Assembly (NCBI RefSeq): GCF_020080835.1
Contig: NC_058160.1
Span: 26,647,152-26,711,151, forward strand
Reading direction: 5' to 3'
Source of the DNA: Cotesia glomerata
Taxonomy: Eukaryota; Arthropoda; Insecta; Hymenoptera; Braconidae
Length of the DNA: 64,000 bases
The position numbers and the translations under genes were made by a program. The notes below the pieces were generated by a model. It was given only the letters and a program-made list of their open reading frames with translations. It ran no database searches and was not told the DNA's origin. Shown here piece by piece: positions 21,801 to 31,078 of the stretch. Every line of letters begins with the position of its first letter. Position 1 is the stretch's first letter.

Positions 21801-24800
21801 CTATTGAAAAAAATGTCACGTTTCTGCTGATTCTAGTTTAATGATTTTCCATTATAAAATTAAATATGAACACCCGATTTTTTATGTTGAAGATGATGTA
21901 GAAAATGAGTTTGAGTTTTTTCTTTCATTGAATATTCATAGAATATTTATAAAGATTTAGTATAATAAATTTTTTTGACTAAAAATAAATTTATGCAATA
22001 TATATTAATATATTTAATATTTAATATTCAATAAAATTAATAAAAATTTATAATAAACTGAAAAATTTCAGATTCGATCGACTCGCTGCGGAACACTATT
22101 GTCTGAGGATTAAACTCCTTGGGGATTGTTATTACTGCGTATCTGGATTACCCGAGCCAAGACCAGATCATGCCCACTGTTGTGTGGAAATGGGATTGGA
22201 TATGATCGACGCTATTGCGTAAATATCACAAATATTTATTAAATAAACACTAAAACCAGAGTACAGTCATTTATACACGGAAAAAAGTAAACTGTAATAA
22301 ATAAAAGTCGATTTATAATAAGTAATGATCAACTGCTAGAAATTAACATTTCAAACAGTAAAATCGTAATTTTTCTATTCACTTTATAATATTTACCATT
22401 TAAACGATACAATTTACTCTTTACAAGGAAGAAAATACTATTTCAAACAGTAATATTCGCTATGTAAATGTCTAAAATGTTTAAGTATAATAATTAAGAA
22501 TTCAGACTTTGATATTTATCATTTCGAACCTAAAAAAAGATCTTATGATATGTAAAAAGTAAAGAATAAAGTTAGTAAATTTCTAATACAAGCAAACGTC
22601 AATATTTACAAAGTAAAATGGTAAATTTTAAACGCAACGCTAAAAATCAAACTGTAATTATTGACTTGCTTGGACTGATAAAATGTATATTTTAAAAGTA
22701 TAATTTTTACTGTTTCAAATGTTAAATTCTCCCAGAGTGAGACCCTCTTCTCTTTCATCTGAGTTCCCCTTCTCCTCATAATATGGACTATATATTGAAA
22801 TGGCAATTTTTACTGTTTGAAACTGTAATTTTTTAAGATGAAAGAGTCGTTATTTACTATAGTGACAGCTACTAATCACTTATTTTGGATATTAAATTAT
22901 AAATTGTGGCTTTTATACTTTCTACATTAAGTTCTGTGATATTTATATCTTTGCCACCCCGATGTCCGCTGTACTGTTTGAAACTATAAAAATTAACCGG
23001 AATCCGAGTGAATATTACAGTTTACTTTTTTCCGTGTAATTTTTTTTAAGTCAAAAAATAATCTCCAAAAAAAAAATTACCCACCCCAGTGCGAATTAAT
23101 AATTATAAACAAAAGTTCCATAACTTTTACGGGAAAGTTTAATAATTTTTTAATAAAAAAAAGTAATTATGTCTCACTGGTTAATAAATAATTAATAAAA
23201 AGTCACTTTACTGTACTTTCTTCCTTAACTCATTTTTTTTCCTTCATTTCGCATTATCCTTACAATTTTTAACCGAAAGGAGGTCTGCATAAATTCACTG
23301 TTGTTTAATTTTAAAGATCTCCATTAAAAAAAATTTATAATGTACATCACAAGCAGCCTCGATTACTTATTTAAAACAGTATTTTGCGTCTCTGATAATA
23401 ATATTACAATGTTCGAGAGTGAACGCAAACGCGCGTCCTCTTTAATCTCCCATTTCCACTGCTCTAATTACAATCCTGAAAAATAGGAAACGAGAATAGA
23501 AGAAAGTACTTTAAATTTAAAAATAAACTCCAAAAAATCAACCGCTGACTTAAAACAATATTTCCAAGTGAAGTATGGAAAAAAATTCACCGAGTAATTT
23601 TTAATTGAATTAACGATGTTTATCATTAAAAATCTCATCCAATATTCTCATTATTCTTTATCATTTTTCATTTTATATAATAGCCGGTAGCTTCTTTTGT
23701 GCATCATGTAATATTATAATACACCGGATTACGATCCTATCTCTCATATAATAACTGTAATAAATAAAAAATGTGATCATCTAGGTACTCAAAGCATTAA
23801 TTTTAAATATCTGAATTTAATTATTAAGAAGAGTCATTTAAAAAATAAATTCTACACTGAGAGAAAAAATTTATTTTGAAAATTATGGAAATTGTTACGT
23901 CAAGAAATTTTGAGATAAACAACTTGCAAATTTTCGTCCAAAATTTTATTTTTTCAAATTTAAAAACTTTTTTTTAACAATAAAATTAATGAGAAAAATT
24001 TTAATTTTTTAAATTAAGAAATAAAATTTTCAACAAATTAATTTCTTGTCATAACAATGTTCATTTTTTCTGAAAGTAATAGATAATAAGCATATAAAGT
24101 AAAGATATAAGCTCATCTCGATGTTACACTCATCAAGACCTTTCATTTGAGTACCCACATCAATTTTTCATTTATTTATATATATTATATATATGTACAT
24201 ATGAAAAATATATCAAAATGCATGTGGGTACTCAAATGAAAGCTCTTGATGAGTGTAAGATCGGGATGAGCTTATACCTTCAAAAACGTCAATAGTTAAG
24301 AAAGTACAGGACATTTTAACAAATATCTTGTGAACTATTGACATTTTTAAAGATATAAGCTCACCTCGACATTACACTCATCGAGACCTTTTCTTTGAGT
24401 ACCCACATCAATTTTTCATATATTTTATATATTTATAAATATGAATATATAAAAAATATATCAAAAATGCATGTGAGTACTCAAATGAAAGCTCTTGATG
24501 AGTGTAACATCGAGATGAGCTTATGTCTTTAAAAACGTCAATAGTTAAGAAAGTACAGTGCAATTTAACAAAAGTCATTATTAAATAAAGCAAAATTTTA
24601 TTTATTTATAGTACACAAGTCACATAGTGACTGCAAGATTGCTAGTAATTATTGTCTGAATAATTTTTTTACCCCCATAAAATTTTCTATAAATTATAAT
24701 TTTTGAAAAGTAATTTATATTTATTGACAGAAAATGAAATCGATTGTTCCCCTGTTGATTGTATTAGCCGCGTCTTTGTTATAATTAAGCGGGTCAATAT

Positions 24801-27800
24801 AAAAGCACTCGATATGAGCCAAATATAGTTAGTTTGCACAGAAGTTAATTAACTTGGTGACGTTAATTTAACAGGCTCGTGAGAGAGGTCATGGCGGTGA
24901 ATGTTAACATGAGGGTTGGAATTCATACGGGGAGAGTCCACTGCGGCGTACTGGGGCTCAGAAAGTGGCAATTTGACGTCTGGAGCAATGATGTAACTCT
25001 TGCTAACTACATGGAGAGTGGCGGAATTCCTGGGTAATTTTTTCCTTCATTATACTTATCATTATCACTGTATCTTATCAATTACTGATTTCTTTCTCAA
25101 CATAGCAAAAAAATTAACTTCAAATTTTTTTTTCTTTTTTTTACATTCTAAAAAAAAGCAATTTAAACAAATTATTCAAAGAATAAAATAATGCAATACC
25201 TGTCCAGGGTTGGAGTAATCCCTTAAGTCGATTAATTGTTCGGCAAACAATTTATTTCAGACGAGTTCACATTACCAAAGAAACCCTAGACTGTCTGGGC
25301 GACGATTACGAAGTAGAAGAGGGCAACGGCGGAGAACGAAATTCTTATTTGAAGGAACACAATCTCAAGACGTATTTAATTGTACCTGGGGACACATTCA
25401 AAGACAATTTGACGAGCCCGAGTTTGAGAAAAGGCTATTCTGTCAACGGCAATGTGTCCAAAGAAATGCGAATGATGGGCCACGGATCGCAGCACGGAAA
25501 ACATTCCAAGTATATTTATTGTTTGTTATTTAGAATTTATAATTAATTATTGCCGAGAAGAATTAAAAGGTATTGTGAAAAATTAATGCAGGCTGGGGTT
25601 CGGCTGTGAGACAATTGAGACAGAGAAAGACCCCGAGGATGAGGTGAACGAGTATCTCATGAGGGCTATTGATGCTAGAAGCATCGACAGACTTAGATCC
25701 GAGCACTGTACACCTTTTATCCTGACCTTTCGGAGGCCGGATATAGAAGAAAAGGTAGACCCTATTATTATTATTATATTATTAATTTTTTTTTTTTTTA
25801 ATAAAAATCAACAAAGATGCAGATGAAATTTTTTTTCATCGATTTTTAATAAAAATTTATTTCAGTACTCGAGAGAACGAGATCGAATGCTGTCGGCGTA
25901 TTTCGTTTGTTCGGGATTCGTTTACGTAATTGTTGTGGTTGCAATCGCCATCAGTTTATCTGGGTTTGTTAATTTTTTATTTGTGGTATTGATATTATTG
26001 TATATTGTTGATATATCACATATCTCACCGAGTAAATTAAGCGATATTTTTTATTTTCAATCATTTTTTTTTTTAATTAAAATCTCTTGTTTAAATTAAA
26101 ATATAAAATGCAATTGTTAATAATTTTATGATTTTTCAGGAGTATATATTTTTACGTGTGTACTGGAGTGAGTTTATTCATTATTGTTCTGATAAACAGT
26201 ATTCTTCTCGCTGAGAAAAATGAGGTACAGTTTAATTGAATATTAAAAAGCTAAATTTTGTTGCAAAAGAATATCGAGAGATTGAATATTGACTTATTCT
26301 TCTCTTTGGTTTTAACTTATCATCTCTCAATTCACTGTTCTATTTGTATTCAGATTCGCTGAACTTTCAAATATACATCACATTCATGAAACTTTAATAT
26401 TTACATATATCAGTTGGATATTAAAATTTATTTTATATTCTTTGGTGAAGTAGAATATAATATTTATATACATTTTTTTTTATTTTTACAGAAAATACCT
26501 GAGTGGATCAGAAATGTATCGATAGCTATTTTTGAAAACCGTATGATCGCTCAAAGTATTGCGACAATCGTAGTCTTCCTTACATTTTTAACTATTTTGT
26601 CACCATTAGTAAGTTTTTTTATTGTATTAAATTATTACTCGCTTTTTTTATTGTATTAAATTATTATTCGTCTTACAAAAAATTATCTTTCTTTTTAAAT
26701 TTATAAAATCAATAAATTAATCTAATTTTTTAATAAATAAATTTCTAAAAATTATTTAAAATTTTGTTTCAATTTTTTTACTAATAAAAATCTTAAAAAT
26801 TATTAAAATCTGTTAATTTCAATTTTATAATTTTTGGATAATTTATACTTCTATTAATTATTTAAGAAATTTTTAAAACGAGTTCTGTTAAATTAAAAAT
26901 TTTTTCCATAAAAAAAATGTAAAATCTAATATCCATAAATTTAAAAAAATAAATAGGTCACACTAGACAACAGTACAGCCTGTAGTAATAACACTTGGAC
27001 AAGAAAATCTCATGACAATTCAACAGTATTGGTTCAAATTCCTGGAGCAACAGTACCATGTTATTACACCCTATTCGCTGACGTAAGAAAAAAAATACTT
27101 GAAGCTACCTATAGAATAACGTTACTGCTAGTTTAATTTAAAGACAGTGTTGAATAAAAAAGTATATTGATAAAAAAATTAAGTTGACTCAAGAGCCGAA
27201 ATCTTGAACCAAGGATACCATTTTGAAGAAAATAATTTTCTTCAGTAAAGAGAATAAATTCTTGATTTAAGTAAATTTTTCTTGTCTCAAGAATTTATTC
27301 TCTTGACTCAAGAAAATCATTTTCTTCAAAATGGTATTCTTGGTTCAAGATTTTGACTCTTGAATCAAGTTGATTTTTTATCAGTTCACGAAAAAAAGTA
27401 AACTGTAAAATTCACTCGGATTCCGGTTAATTTTTATAGTTTCAAACAGTACAGCGGACATCGGGGTGGCACAAATGTAAATATTGGAAAACTTAATGTA
27501 GAAAGTGTACAAGCCACAATTTATAATTTAATATCGAAAAATTACAGTTTCAAACAGTAAAAATTGCCGTTTCAATATAGAGTCTATACTATGAGGAGAA
27601 AGGGAAGGTTTCACACTCGGATAATTTAACATTTGAAACAGTAAAAATTCTACTCTTAAAATATATATTTTACCAGTCCAAGCAAATTAATAATTATAGT
27701 TTGATTTTTAGCGTTGCGTTTAAAATTTACCATTTTACTTTGTAAATATTGACGTTGCTTGTATAGAAATTTAGTAACTGTAGTTTATATTTTTTACATA

Positions 27801-29495
27801 TCATGCGATCATTTTTTAGGTACGAAATGATAAATATCAAAGTCTGAATTCTTAATTATTATACTTAAACATTTTCGACTTTCACATAGCGAATATTACT
27901 GTTTGAATTAGTACACAGAGAGAAAAGAATAGAACTTATTCCTATGTTAGAATGGTAACAATTACCATGTTACATAGTAACGGAAATTTTTGTGAGAACC
28001 CTGTGTAAATTTGCTAATAAAAATCTTAAAATTTGTGATAAAAATATGAATAATCACTCATTCGATGCGGAATTAAATTCTGAAAATAATGTTGTTCTTT
28101 TTTTATTTTTTTGATGAAAATTTCAATTTGTTATTAACAAAAAACATAAACAAAATAACAAATCTCAGTTTTTCGTAAATAACTCAATAACTATTGGTGA
28201 TATCAAAAATCGGAAAAAAGATTCTTAAAGAAGAGGAAATTTCTGAAAAAAGTCTCGACTCCCGGAACTCTAGCTTGAAAAACAATAATTTTTATTTGAT
28301 GTTGAAAATAGGGTTCCGCGCAACTGCTGTCGTATTTTAGCATCGGCGCGGCCGTGTGACAAAAGTCGCGCGGAACCCTATTTTCAACATTAAATAAAAA
28401 TTATTGTTTTTCAAGCTAGATTTCCGGGAGTCAAGATTTTTTTTCAGAAATTTCCTCTTCTTTAAGAATCTTTTTTCCAATTTTTGATATCACCAATGGT
28501 TATTGAGTTATTTACGTAAAACTGAGATTTTTTATTTTGGTTATGTTTTTTGTTAATAACAAATTGAAATTTTCATCAAAAAAATAAAAAAACGACAATA
28601 TTATTTTCAGAATTTAATCCCGCATCGATTGAGTGATTGTTCATATTTTTATCACAATTTCTAAGATTTTTATTAGCAAATTTTCACAGGGTTCTCACAA
28701 AAATTTCCGTTACAATGTAACATGGTAATGGTTACCATTCTAACATAGGAATAAGTTCTATTCTTTTCTCTCCGTGTATTTTATTCTATGTAAATAATAA
28801 ATTGTAGCATTTAAATGATAAATATTATAAAGTGATTGTTAAAATCACGATTTTACTGTTTGAAATGGTAATTTTTTCCAGTTGATCCATACTTATTATA
28901 AATCGACTATTATTCATTACAGTTTACTTTTTTTAGTGTGTAAATCTAGCCATATAGCAGTTTAAATCTCAATAACAATTTAATTACAGTTATTCCCGGT
29001 GCTGGTGATGCTAGTGATGGTCACCTGTGCAGTCTACCAGATCTTGACGTCAGTTTTCAAAGTAGCGGTGCTGAGCATAATCGTGGCCTGCTACTTGGCA
29101 GTGAGCATATATCAATCCTCGAAAGAGGAGGACATTGATCAATCAGGGAGATGGTTGGCCGGAGTGCTGGTGATATTCTTCATGGCCTTCCTGGTGGCTC
29201 ACTCCCAACATACAGAGGCGACTTACCGCCTTGACTTCCTCTGGAAGCTCCAGGCGACCGAAGAGAAGGAGGAAATGGAACATTTGAAGGCTTACAACCA
29301 AAAGCTTCTTGCAAACATCCTGCCGGAGCATGTCGCCGCGCACTTCCTCAGAACTGTAAACTCTGATGTACGTAATTAGACTTTCATCGTTCCCCGTGTA
29401 CTGTCACCTTATATTGTTATATGCTGTATATTATTCTCTGCCTGATGTATTATGTATAATATATGATGTATAATGTCTCGTTCGTCTCTAGGTTG

Positions 29496-29526
<31 letters not shown>

Positions 29527-31078
29527 TGTACTTGTGTTATGTTTCAGGAACTCTATCACGAGCAATGCGACTTTGTGTGCATTATGTTTGCGTCAATTCC
29601 AAACTTCTCAGAGTTCTACGTCGAGTTGGAGGCTAATAATGAGGGTGTTGAATGTCTCAGACTTTTGAATGAAATAATTGCCGATTTTGATGAAATTCTT
29701 GCAGAGGATAAGTTTAAGTATATTGAAAAAATTAAAAGCACGGGAGCTACTTATATGGCAGCTTCAGGTTTGTTGCAATTTTTTTTTGATTAGTATACTG
29801 TGAAAAATTGTTAATTCAAGTGTAATTTGGATAAATGCTTGAAAATTTATTAGTAAAATTACAGTTAATTTTTTAATAATTATTATCGGAAAACTAAAGG
29901 CAAATTTTATTAAAAATTTTTATTTTCTTTGTCTAAATATCTTTTTTTTTTTTTACTACTAAGTAAAAGAATTATTTTTAAAAAATTATTTTCATTGAAT
30001 TTTTTTTTTTAATTATTAATTTTATATAATTGTATTTGTTAACAAAATAAATTAGATAAAAAATCAAAACTAAAAATATTTTTACAAATAAAAATTTTTT
30101 AAAAGTAGTTTTTTCTATTTATTTATTTAAAATTAAATTTTTGCGTATTTTAATTAATTTATTGTTAAAAAATTTTTGTTCAATTCTTTATAAAAATTTG
30201 CATTATTTTATTTTATTAAATTACTTTTTTTGCTCGACGGGCAGAAAGCGTCAACTTTCGGCCCGCTTCGCTAAACGAAAGTGCCGATTTCTGCCTTCGT
30301 CGAGCAAAAAAATAGTATACACTCCACGGGACGTAAATAAGAAAGCCTCAGATCACATGTTTGTCAACCTCGGTTTCGCCTCGGCCGACAATTACATGTG
30401 ATCCGAGACATTCCTTACTTTACTTCCCTAGGTGTGTAATATACTATATTTGAAAAAAATCGACAAAATTTAATTAAAAATTAAAAAAAAATTACTTGAA
30501 ATGAAGATAACACTGATAAAATTATTTCACAGTATACATAGTTAATAAAAAATATTAAATAAAATAAAATAAAAAAAATGATGACAGGTCTAACAAAAAG
30601 TACCTGTGATATGAAAGACTACAAACACATAACGGCGATGGCAGATTACGCGTTGCGAATACGTGATCAGCTGGCCTACGTTAATGAACACAGCTTCAAT
30701 AACTTCAAGATGAGGGTCGGGATCAACATCGGACCAGTTGTGGCGGGAGTGATAGGCGCACGTAAACCACAGTACGATATCTGGGGAAATGCCGTTAATG
30801 TTGCCTCGAGAATGGACTCGACAGGCGTGTTGGATAGCATTCAAGTGACACAGGAAGTACGGGATATTCTAAGTGCCAAAGGCTATCCACTTACTTGTCG
30901 TGGCCCCATTCAGGTCAAGGGTAAAGGAAATATGATAACTTACTTTTTGGACGGGCCTAACGATCCTAACAAACTAATGGCTACTATACCTGAAAACGAT
31001 TCACACTTTAATTACAACAATCTCGACATCAGTAGCCTCTCTGTTGACAAAAAAGCCTCATCTGTTATCACTAGCTAG
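8696..31078 (+). CDS. Adenylyl cyclase, type 5/6-like (5' exons off window)
   Basis: Membrane enzyme converting ATP to cAMP downstream of G-protein-coupled receptors. Thirteen exons: 8696-8817, 9841-9933, 22072-22218, 24875-25033, 25261-25509, 25592-25754, 25866-25963, 26140-26224, 26492-26608, 26957-27082, 28990-29367, 29548-29767, 30588-31078. All phases close, giving 815 residues and a stop at 31076. Order: catalytic C1a (ERLLLSVLPRH, FADICGF, LLGDCYY, WSNDVTLAN), C1b linker, second membrane domain, catalytic C2 (VELEANNEGVECLR, EKIKSTGATYMAASG, QYDIWG, NVASRMDST). The metal Asp residues (FAD, GD) in C1 and the Lys, Asp, Asn and Arg of C2 are present, so it should be active. LVREV-x3-NVNMRVGIHTGRVHC and VELEANNEGVECLR resemble vertebrate AC5/AC6 more than AC1, AC2, AC3 or AC8; this is from memory of the families. 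The N-terminus and first membrane domain must lie upstream. Intron 2 holds Hem on the other strand. Confidence 0.9.
9841..9933 (+). CDS. Cyclase exon: C1a metal-binding strand
   Basis: Encodes ILFADICGFTSLSDQ through NELFAR, including the first metal-binding Asp. Donor AG|GTAAGA. A Helitron begins eight bases into the following intron, leaving the donor intact. Confidence 0.9.
9942..11003 (+). mobile_element. Non-autonomous Helitron, family A, copy 1
   Basis: Begins TCATATATTATTAAG after an A and ends ...GCAAGATTGCTAG before a T. The hairpin AGTCAC-ATA-GTGACT (10976-10990) sits ten bases before the CTAG: the three Helitron hallmarks. Two other copies (24101-24645 and 37141-38383) share the 3' end. 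The interior holds three palindromic modules, each with arms around TATATA-rich centres. No Rep/helicase ORF. It sits just inside a cyclase intron. Confidence 0.8.
10187..10893. repeat. Three tandem palindromic modules inside Helitron A copy 1
   Basis: Each module reads from CTCATCCCG-like through CCCACATCAATTTTTCATAT to a TATATA centre and back through ATGTGGGTACTCAAATGAAA to CGGGATGAG, forming a hairpin of roughly 200 nt. Module starts are near 10187, 10430 and 10680. Confidence 0.75.
12653..13484. mobile_element. TIR element bounded by AACTTCCCGCTAA-type ends
   Basis: The left end AACTTCCCGCTAAG and right end TTAGTGGGAAGTT are inverted. The interior is richer in GC than its surroundings and contains a (TG)n run at about 12802-12840. 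The 72-codon frame across it is a product of the repeat, not a gene. Confidence 0.55.
13677..13899. mobile_element. TTAA-flanked MITE (piggyBac-type target)
   Basis: 223 bp with inverted arms of about 60 bp (TACAAATATTTGACATG ... TATGTCAAATATTTGTA), flanked on both sides by TTAA (13673-13676, 13900-13903). The opposite arm of the host element preserves the uninterrupted site CCTTAACTAAAAA, which proves the insertion and the duplicated TTAA. Confidence 0.75.
16016..16530. mobile_element. TA-flanked MITE downstream of Hem
   Basis: Ends CATGGAAAGAACAAGATGAC and GTCATCTTGTTCTTTCCGTG are inverted, and TA lies on both sides. Internal motifs GATATCTGGATTATACT recur in both orientations. It lies 126 bp past the Hem stop codon and may fall in its 3' UTR. 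Confidence 0.65.
16657..20037 (-). CDS. Hem: Hem / NCKAP1 (WAVE regulatory complex subunit), intronless ORF nested in cyclase intron
   Basis: Single open frame of 1126 codons. The N-terminus MSRSVLPSQQKLAEKLIILN, then DRGIGMLTRLYNIKKA, and later PKALLVFMGLSHARDEVLWI and ASREYLNQHLEARFSRALVG, match the HEM/NCKAP1 family. Its length equals the usual 1,120-1,130 residues, so the protein is complete. NCKAP1 pairs with Sra1/CYFIP in the WAVE complex, which links Rac to Arp2/3-driven actin branching at the membrane. The start is the first ATG and gives the canonical N-terminus. The ORF is clearly richer in GC than its surroundings. No intron interrupts it, and it lies antisense inside the 12-kb second visible cyclase intron. 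Either this is the native gene with little intron content, or a retrocopy; the lack of any lesion argues for function. Confidence 0.92.
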   Translation of the reverse strand: MSRSVLPSQQKLAEKLIILNDRGIGMLTRLYNIKKACDTKSKPPTVLADKSLESAIKLIVKKFPNVDAKGFQTVTNLRNEIVKSLSLYYYTIVDLLDFKDNVCELLTTMDACGVFLDITLNFDLTKAYLDLISTYITLMILLSKWEDRKAVLGLFNIAYEMVNKKSDNTFPRLGQMIVDYDIPLKKLSEEFIPHLNLLRGALNSLWAIYPSRNMTADNWRADQKLSIIGSPGKILKAASTEIMSCETLSIDKVEKWIILGFTLCHTVLSQDHSNKLWTSALESGWVLTLFRDEVIYIHQYIQSFFESIKGYSKRISEVKDCYTQAVQKSAYRHREKRKFLRAALKDLGLILSDQPGLLGPKALLVFMGLSHARDEVLWIIRHGENPPTQGKSKARGNEDLVDRQLPELLFHCEELRALVRKYSQVLQRYYVQYLSGFDAPFLHQIIQNLSGLPEEEGVILSDLCSSMASLTVKQVEENELFDFRGLRLDWIRLQAYMSVSNCNLSLMDNRELAGFMDTVIFHTKMIDYLDEMLIDTSDLSIYCFYSKVFEEQFHMCLEFPAQNRFIIAYPLICSHFQTSTHQLCPEERHHIHDRSRSIVDMFLNEMAKEAKNIITTICDEQCNMSDRLLPKHCAQLISQAFNRKKKDKNKKNVSEIQKPGVESYRRTREQLTTMDKLHMALTELCHAINYCPAITVWNITFASREYLNQHLEARFSRALVGMVMFNPESSEIAKPSELVVSIRAYMNVLQSVENYVHIDITRIFNNALLQQTQPVDSHGDKTIAALYTQWYSDVLLRRVSGGNICFSANQRAFVSLSAEGAIPFNAEEFTDINELRALAELIGPYGMKMLNETLMWHISSQVQELKKLVVNNREVLITLRTNFDKPEIMIDQFKRLHSVENVLQRFTIIGVILSFRQLAQDALNDVLEEKIPFLLSSIADLRHHLPSDDPMNLVSEMTSAVGLTCKVDPALINALKSQSNDDSNVSEEEEDLIVCLLMVFIAVSIPKLARNENSFYRASLEGHSNNVHCIATAINNIFGALFTICGQNDIEDRMKEFLALASSSLLRLGQENDKDSIKNRESIYLLLNEIVQESPFLTMDLLESCFPYALIRNAYHDVCKVELLQF
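20038..20620 (-). promoter_or_regulatory. Probable 5' UTR and promoter region of Hem
   Basis: Upstream of the Hem ATG. An acceptor-like ATATCACAG at about 20070 could end a 5' UTR intron. A less AT-rich patch (about 20400-20620) is a candidate promoter area. No clear TATA box or start site can be fixed. Confidence 0.3.
20617..21450. repeat. Three tandem copies plus one inverted copy of a 205-220-bp AT-rich repeat
   Basis: TACTAAAGTTAGC begins copies at about 20621, 20828 and 21048, each running to CGACTAACTT or AGCTAACTT plus a spacer. From about 21247 the same sequence returns in inverse orientation, ending GTCGGCTAACTTTATTATT near 21448. The whole can fold back on itself. It lies between Hem's 5' end and the next cyclase exon. 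Confidence 0.7.
22072..25509 (+). CDS. Cyclase exons completing C1a and C1b start (22072-22218, 24875-25033, 25261-25509)
   Basis: They encode FDRLAAEHYCLRIKLLGDC (second metal Asp), LVREV ... RKWQFDVWSNDVTLAN and RVHITKETLDCL through GHGSQHGKHSK. All three end in phase 2. The third exon carries the start of the variable C1b linker after LKTYLIVPGD. Confidence 0.9.
22276..23036. mobile_element. TA-flanked TIR element, family B, copy 1
   Basis: Ends CACGGAAAAAAGTAAACTGT and ACAGTTTACTTTTTTCCGTG are perfect inverted repeats with TA on each side. No transposase frame. A second copy, in inverse orientation and carrying another insertion, is at 27387-28938. Confidence 0.7.
24101..24645 (+). mobile_element. 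Helitron family A, copy 2 (5'-truncated)
   Basis: Two palindromic modules, then the family 3' end with the AGTCACATAGTGACT hairpin (24618-24632) and GCAAGATTGCTAG|T. The TC...TTAAG 5' end seen in the other copies is missing. It lies in the cyclase intron before the exon at 24875. Confidence 0.75.
25592..27082 (+). CDS. Cyclase exons: C1b end and first half of second membrane domain
   Basis: Five short exons (25592-25754, 25866-25963, 26140-26224, 26492-26608, 26957-27082). They encode the linker DEVNEYLMRAIDARS, then hydrophobic helices (FVYVIVVVAIAISL, VSLFIIVLINSILL, IATIVVFLTFLTIL). An extracytoplasmic loop follows with N-x-S/T sites (DNSTACSNNTW, HDNSTV), the usual position for glycosylation in this family. 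Confidence 0.85.
27167..27383. mobile_element. Foldback MITE in cyclase intron
   Basis: Near-palindrome: TTGAACCAAGGATACCATTTT on the left returns as AAAATGGTATTCTTGGTTCAA on the right, with ends TTGATAAAAAA and TTTTTTATCA. It directly abuts the next element at 27387. Confidence 0.65.
27387..28938. mobile_element. TIR element family B, copy 2, split by a nested element
   Basis: Ends CACGAAAAAAAGTAAACTGT and ACAGTTTACTTTTTTTAGTG match the 22276-23036 copy. The interior matches that copy in reverse order, and is interrupted by an insertion at 27914-28776. Confidence 0.65.
27914..28776. mobile_element. 863-bp long foldback element nested in family B copy 2
   Basis: TA-flanked; ends CACAGAGAGAAAAGAATAG and CTATTCTTTTCTCTCCGTG. 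The arms are inverted over about 400 bp each, down to a short GC-rich centre (GGGTTCCGCGCAAC ... GTCGCGCGGAACCC). No coding frame spans it. Transcribed within the cyclase intron, it would form a very long hairpin. Confidence 0.75.
28990..29767 (+). CDS. Cyclase exons: last membrane helices and start of C2 (28990-29367, 29548-29767)
   Basis: The first exon holds three hydrophobic helices and the conserved entry RLDFLWKLQATEEKEEME then LLANILPEHVAAHFL. The second encodes ELYHEQCDFVCIMFAS, VELEANNEGVECLR and the ATP-contacting EKIKSTGATYMAASG. Donor TCAG|GTTTGT in phase 1. Confidence 0.9.
29493..29522 (+). repeat. (CT)n microsatellite before a cyclase exon acceptor
   Basis: A run of CT dinucleotides in the 180-bp intron before the exon at 29548. 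It extends the polypyrimidine tract of that acceptor region. Confidence 0.8.
30224..30438. mobile_element. Two adjacent GC-rich hairpins in the last cyclase intron
   Basis: Hairpin 1: GCTCGACGGGCAGAAAGC pairing with GATTTCTGCCTTCGTCGAGC. Hairpin 2: AGTATACACTCCACGGGA ... AGGTGTGTAATATACT, with an inner CTCGGTTTCGCCTCGGCCGA. Related hairpins occur near 43240-43500 and 48970-49240. An 86-codon frame across the region is incidental. Confidence 0.6.
30588..31078 (+). CDS. Cyclase terminal exon: C2 core and C-terminus
   Basis: Encodes LTKSTCDMKDYKHITAM, MRVGINIGPVVAGVIGARK, PQYDIWGNAVNVASRMDST and GKGNMITYFLDGP, then a short tail ending SSVITS-stop. It includes the catalytic Asn and Arg (NVASR). 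The ATG at 30578 is intronic; the true exon starts at acceptor GACAG|GTC. Confidence 0.9.

Noticed and set aside
30141..30401. 86-codon frame in the last cyclase intron
   Set aside because: It reads through two GC-rich hairpins of a repeat, with no conserved motif; the flanking cyclase exons join cleanly across it.
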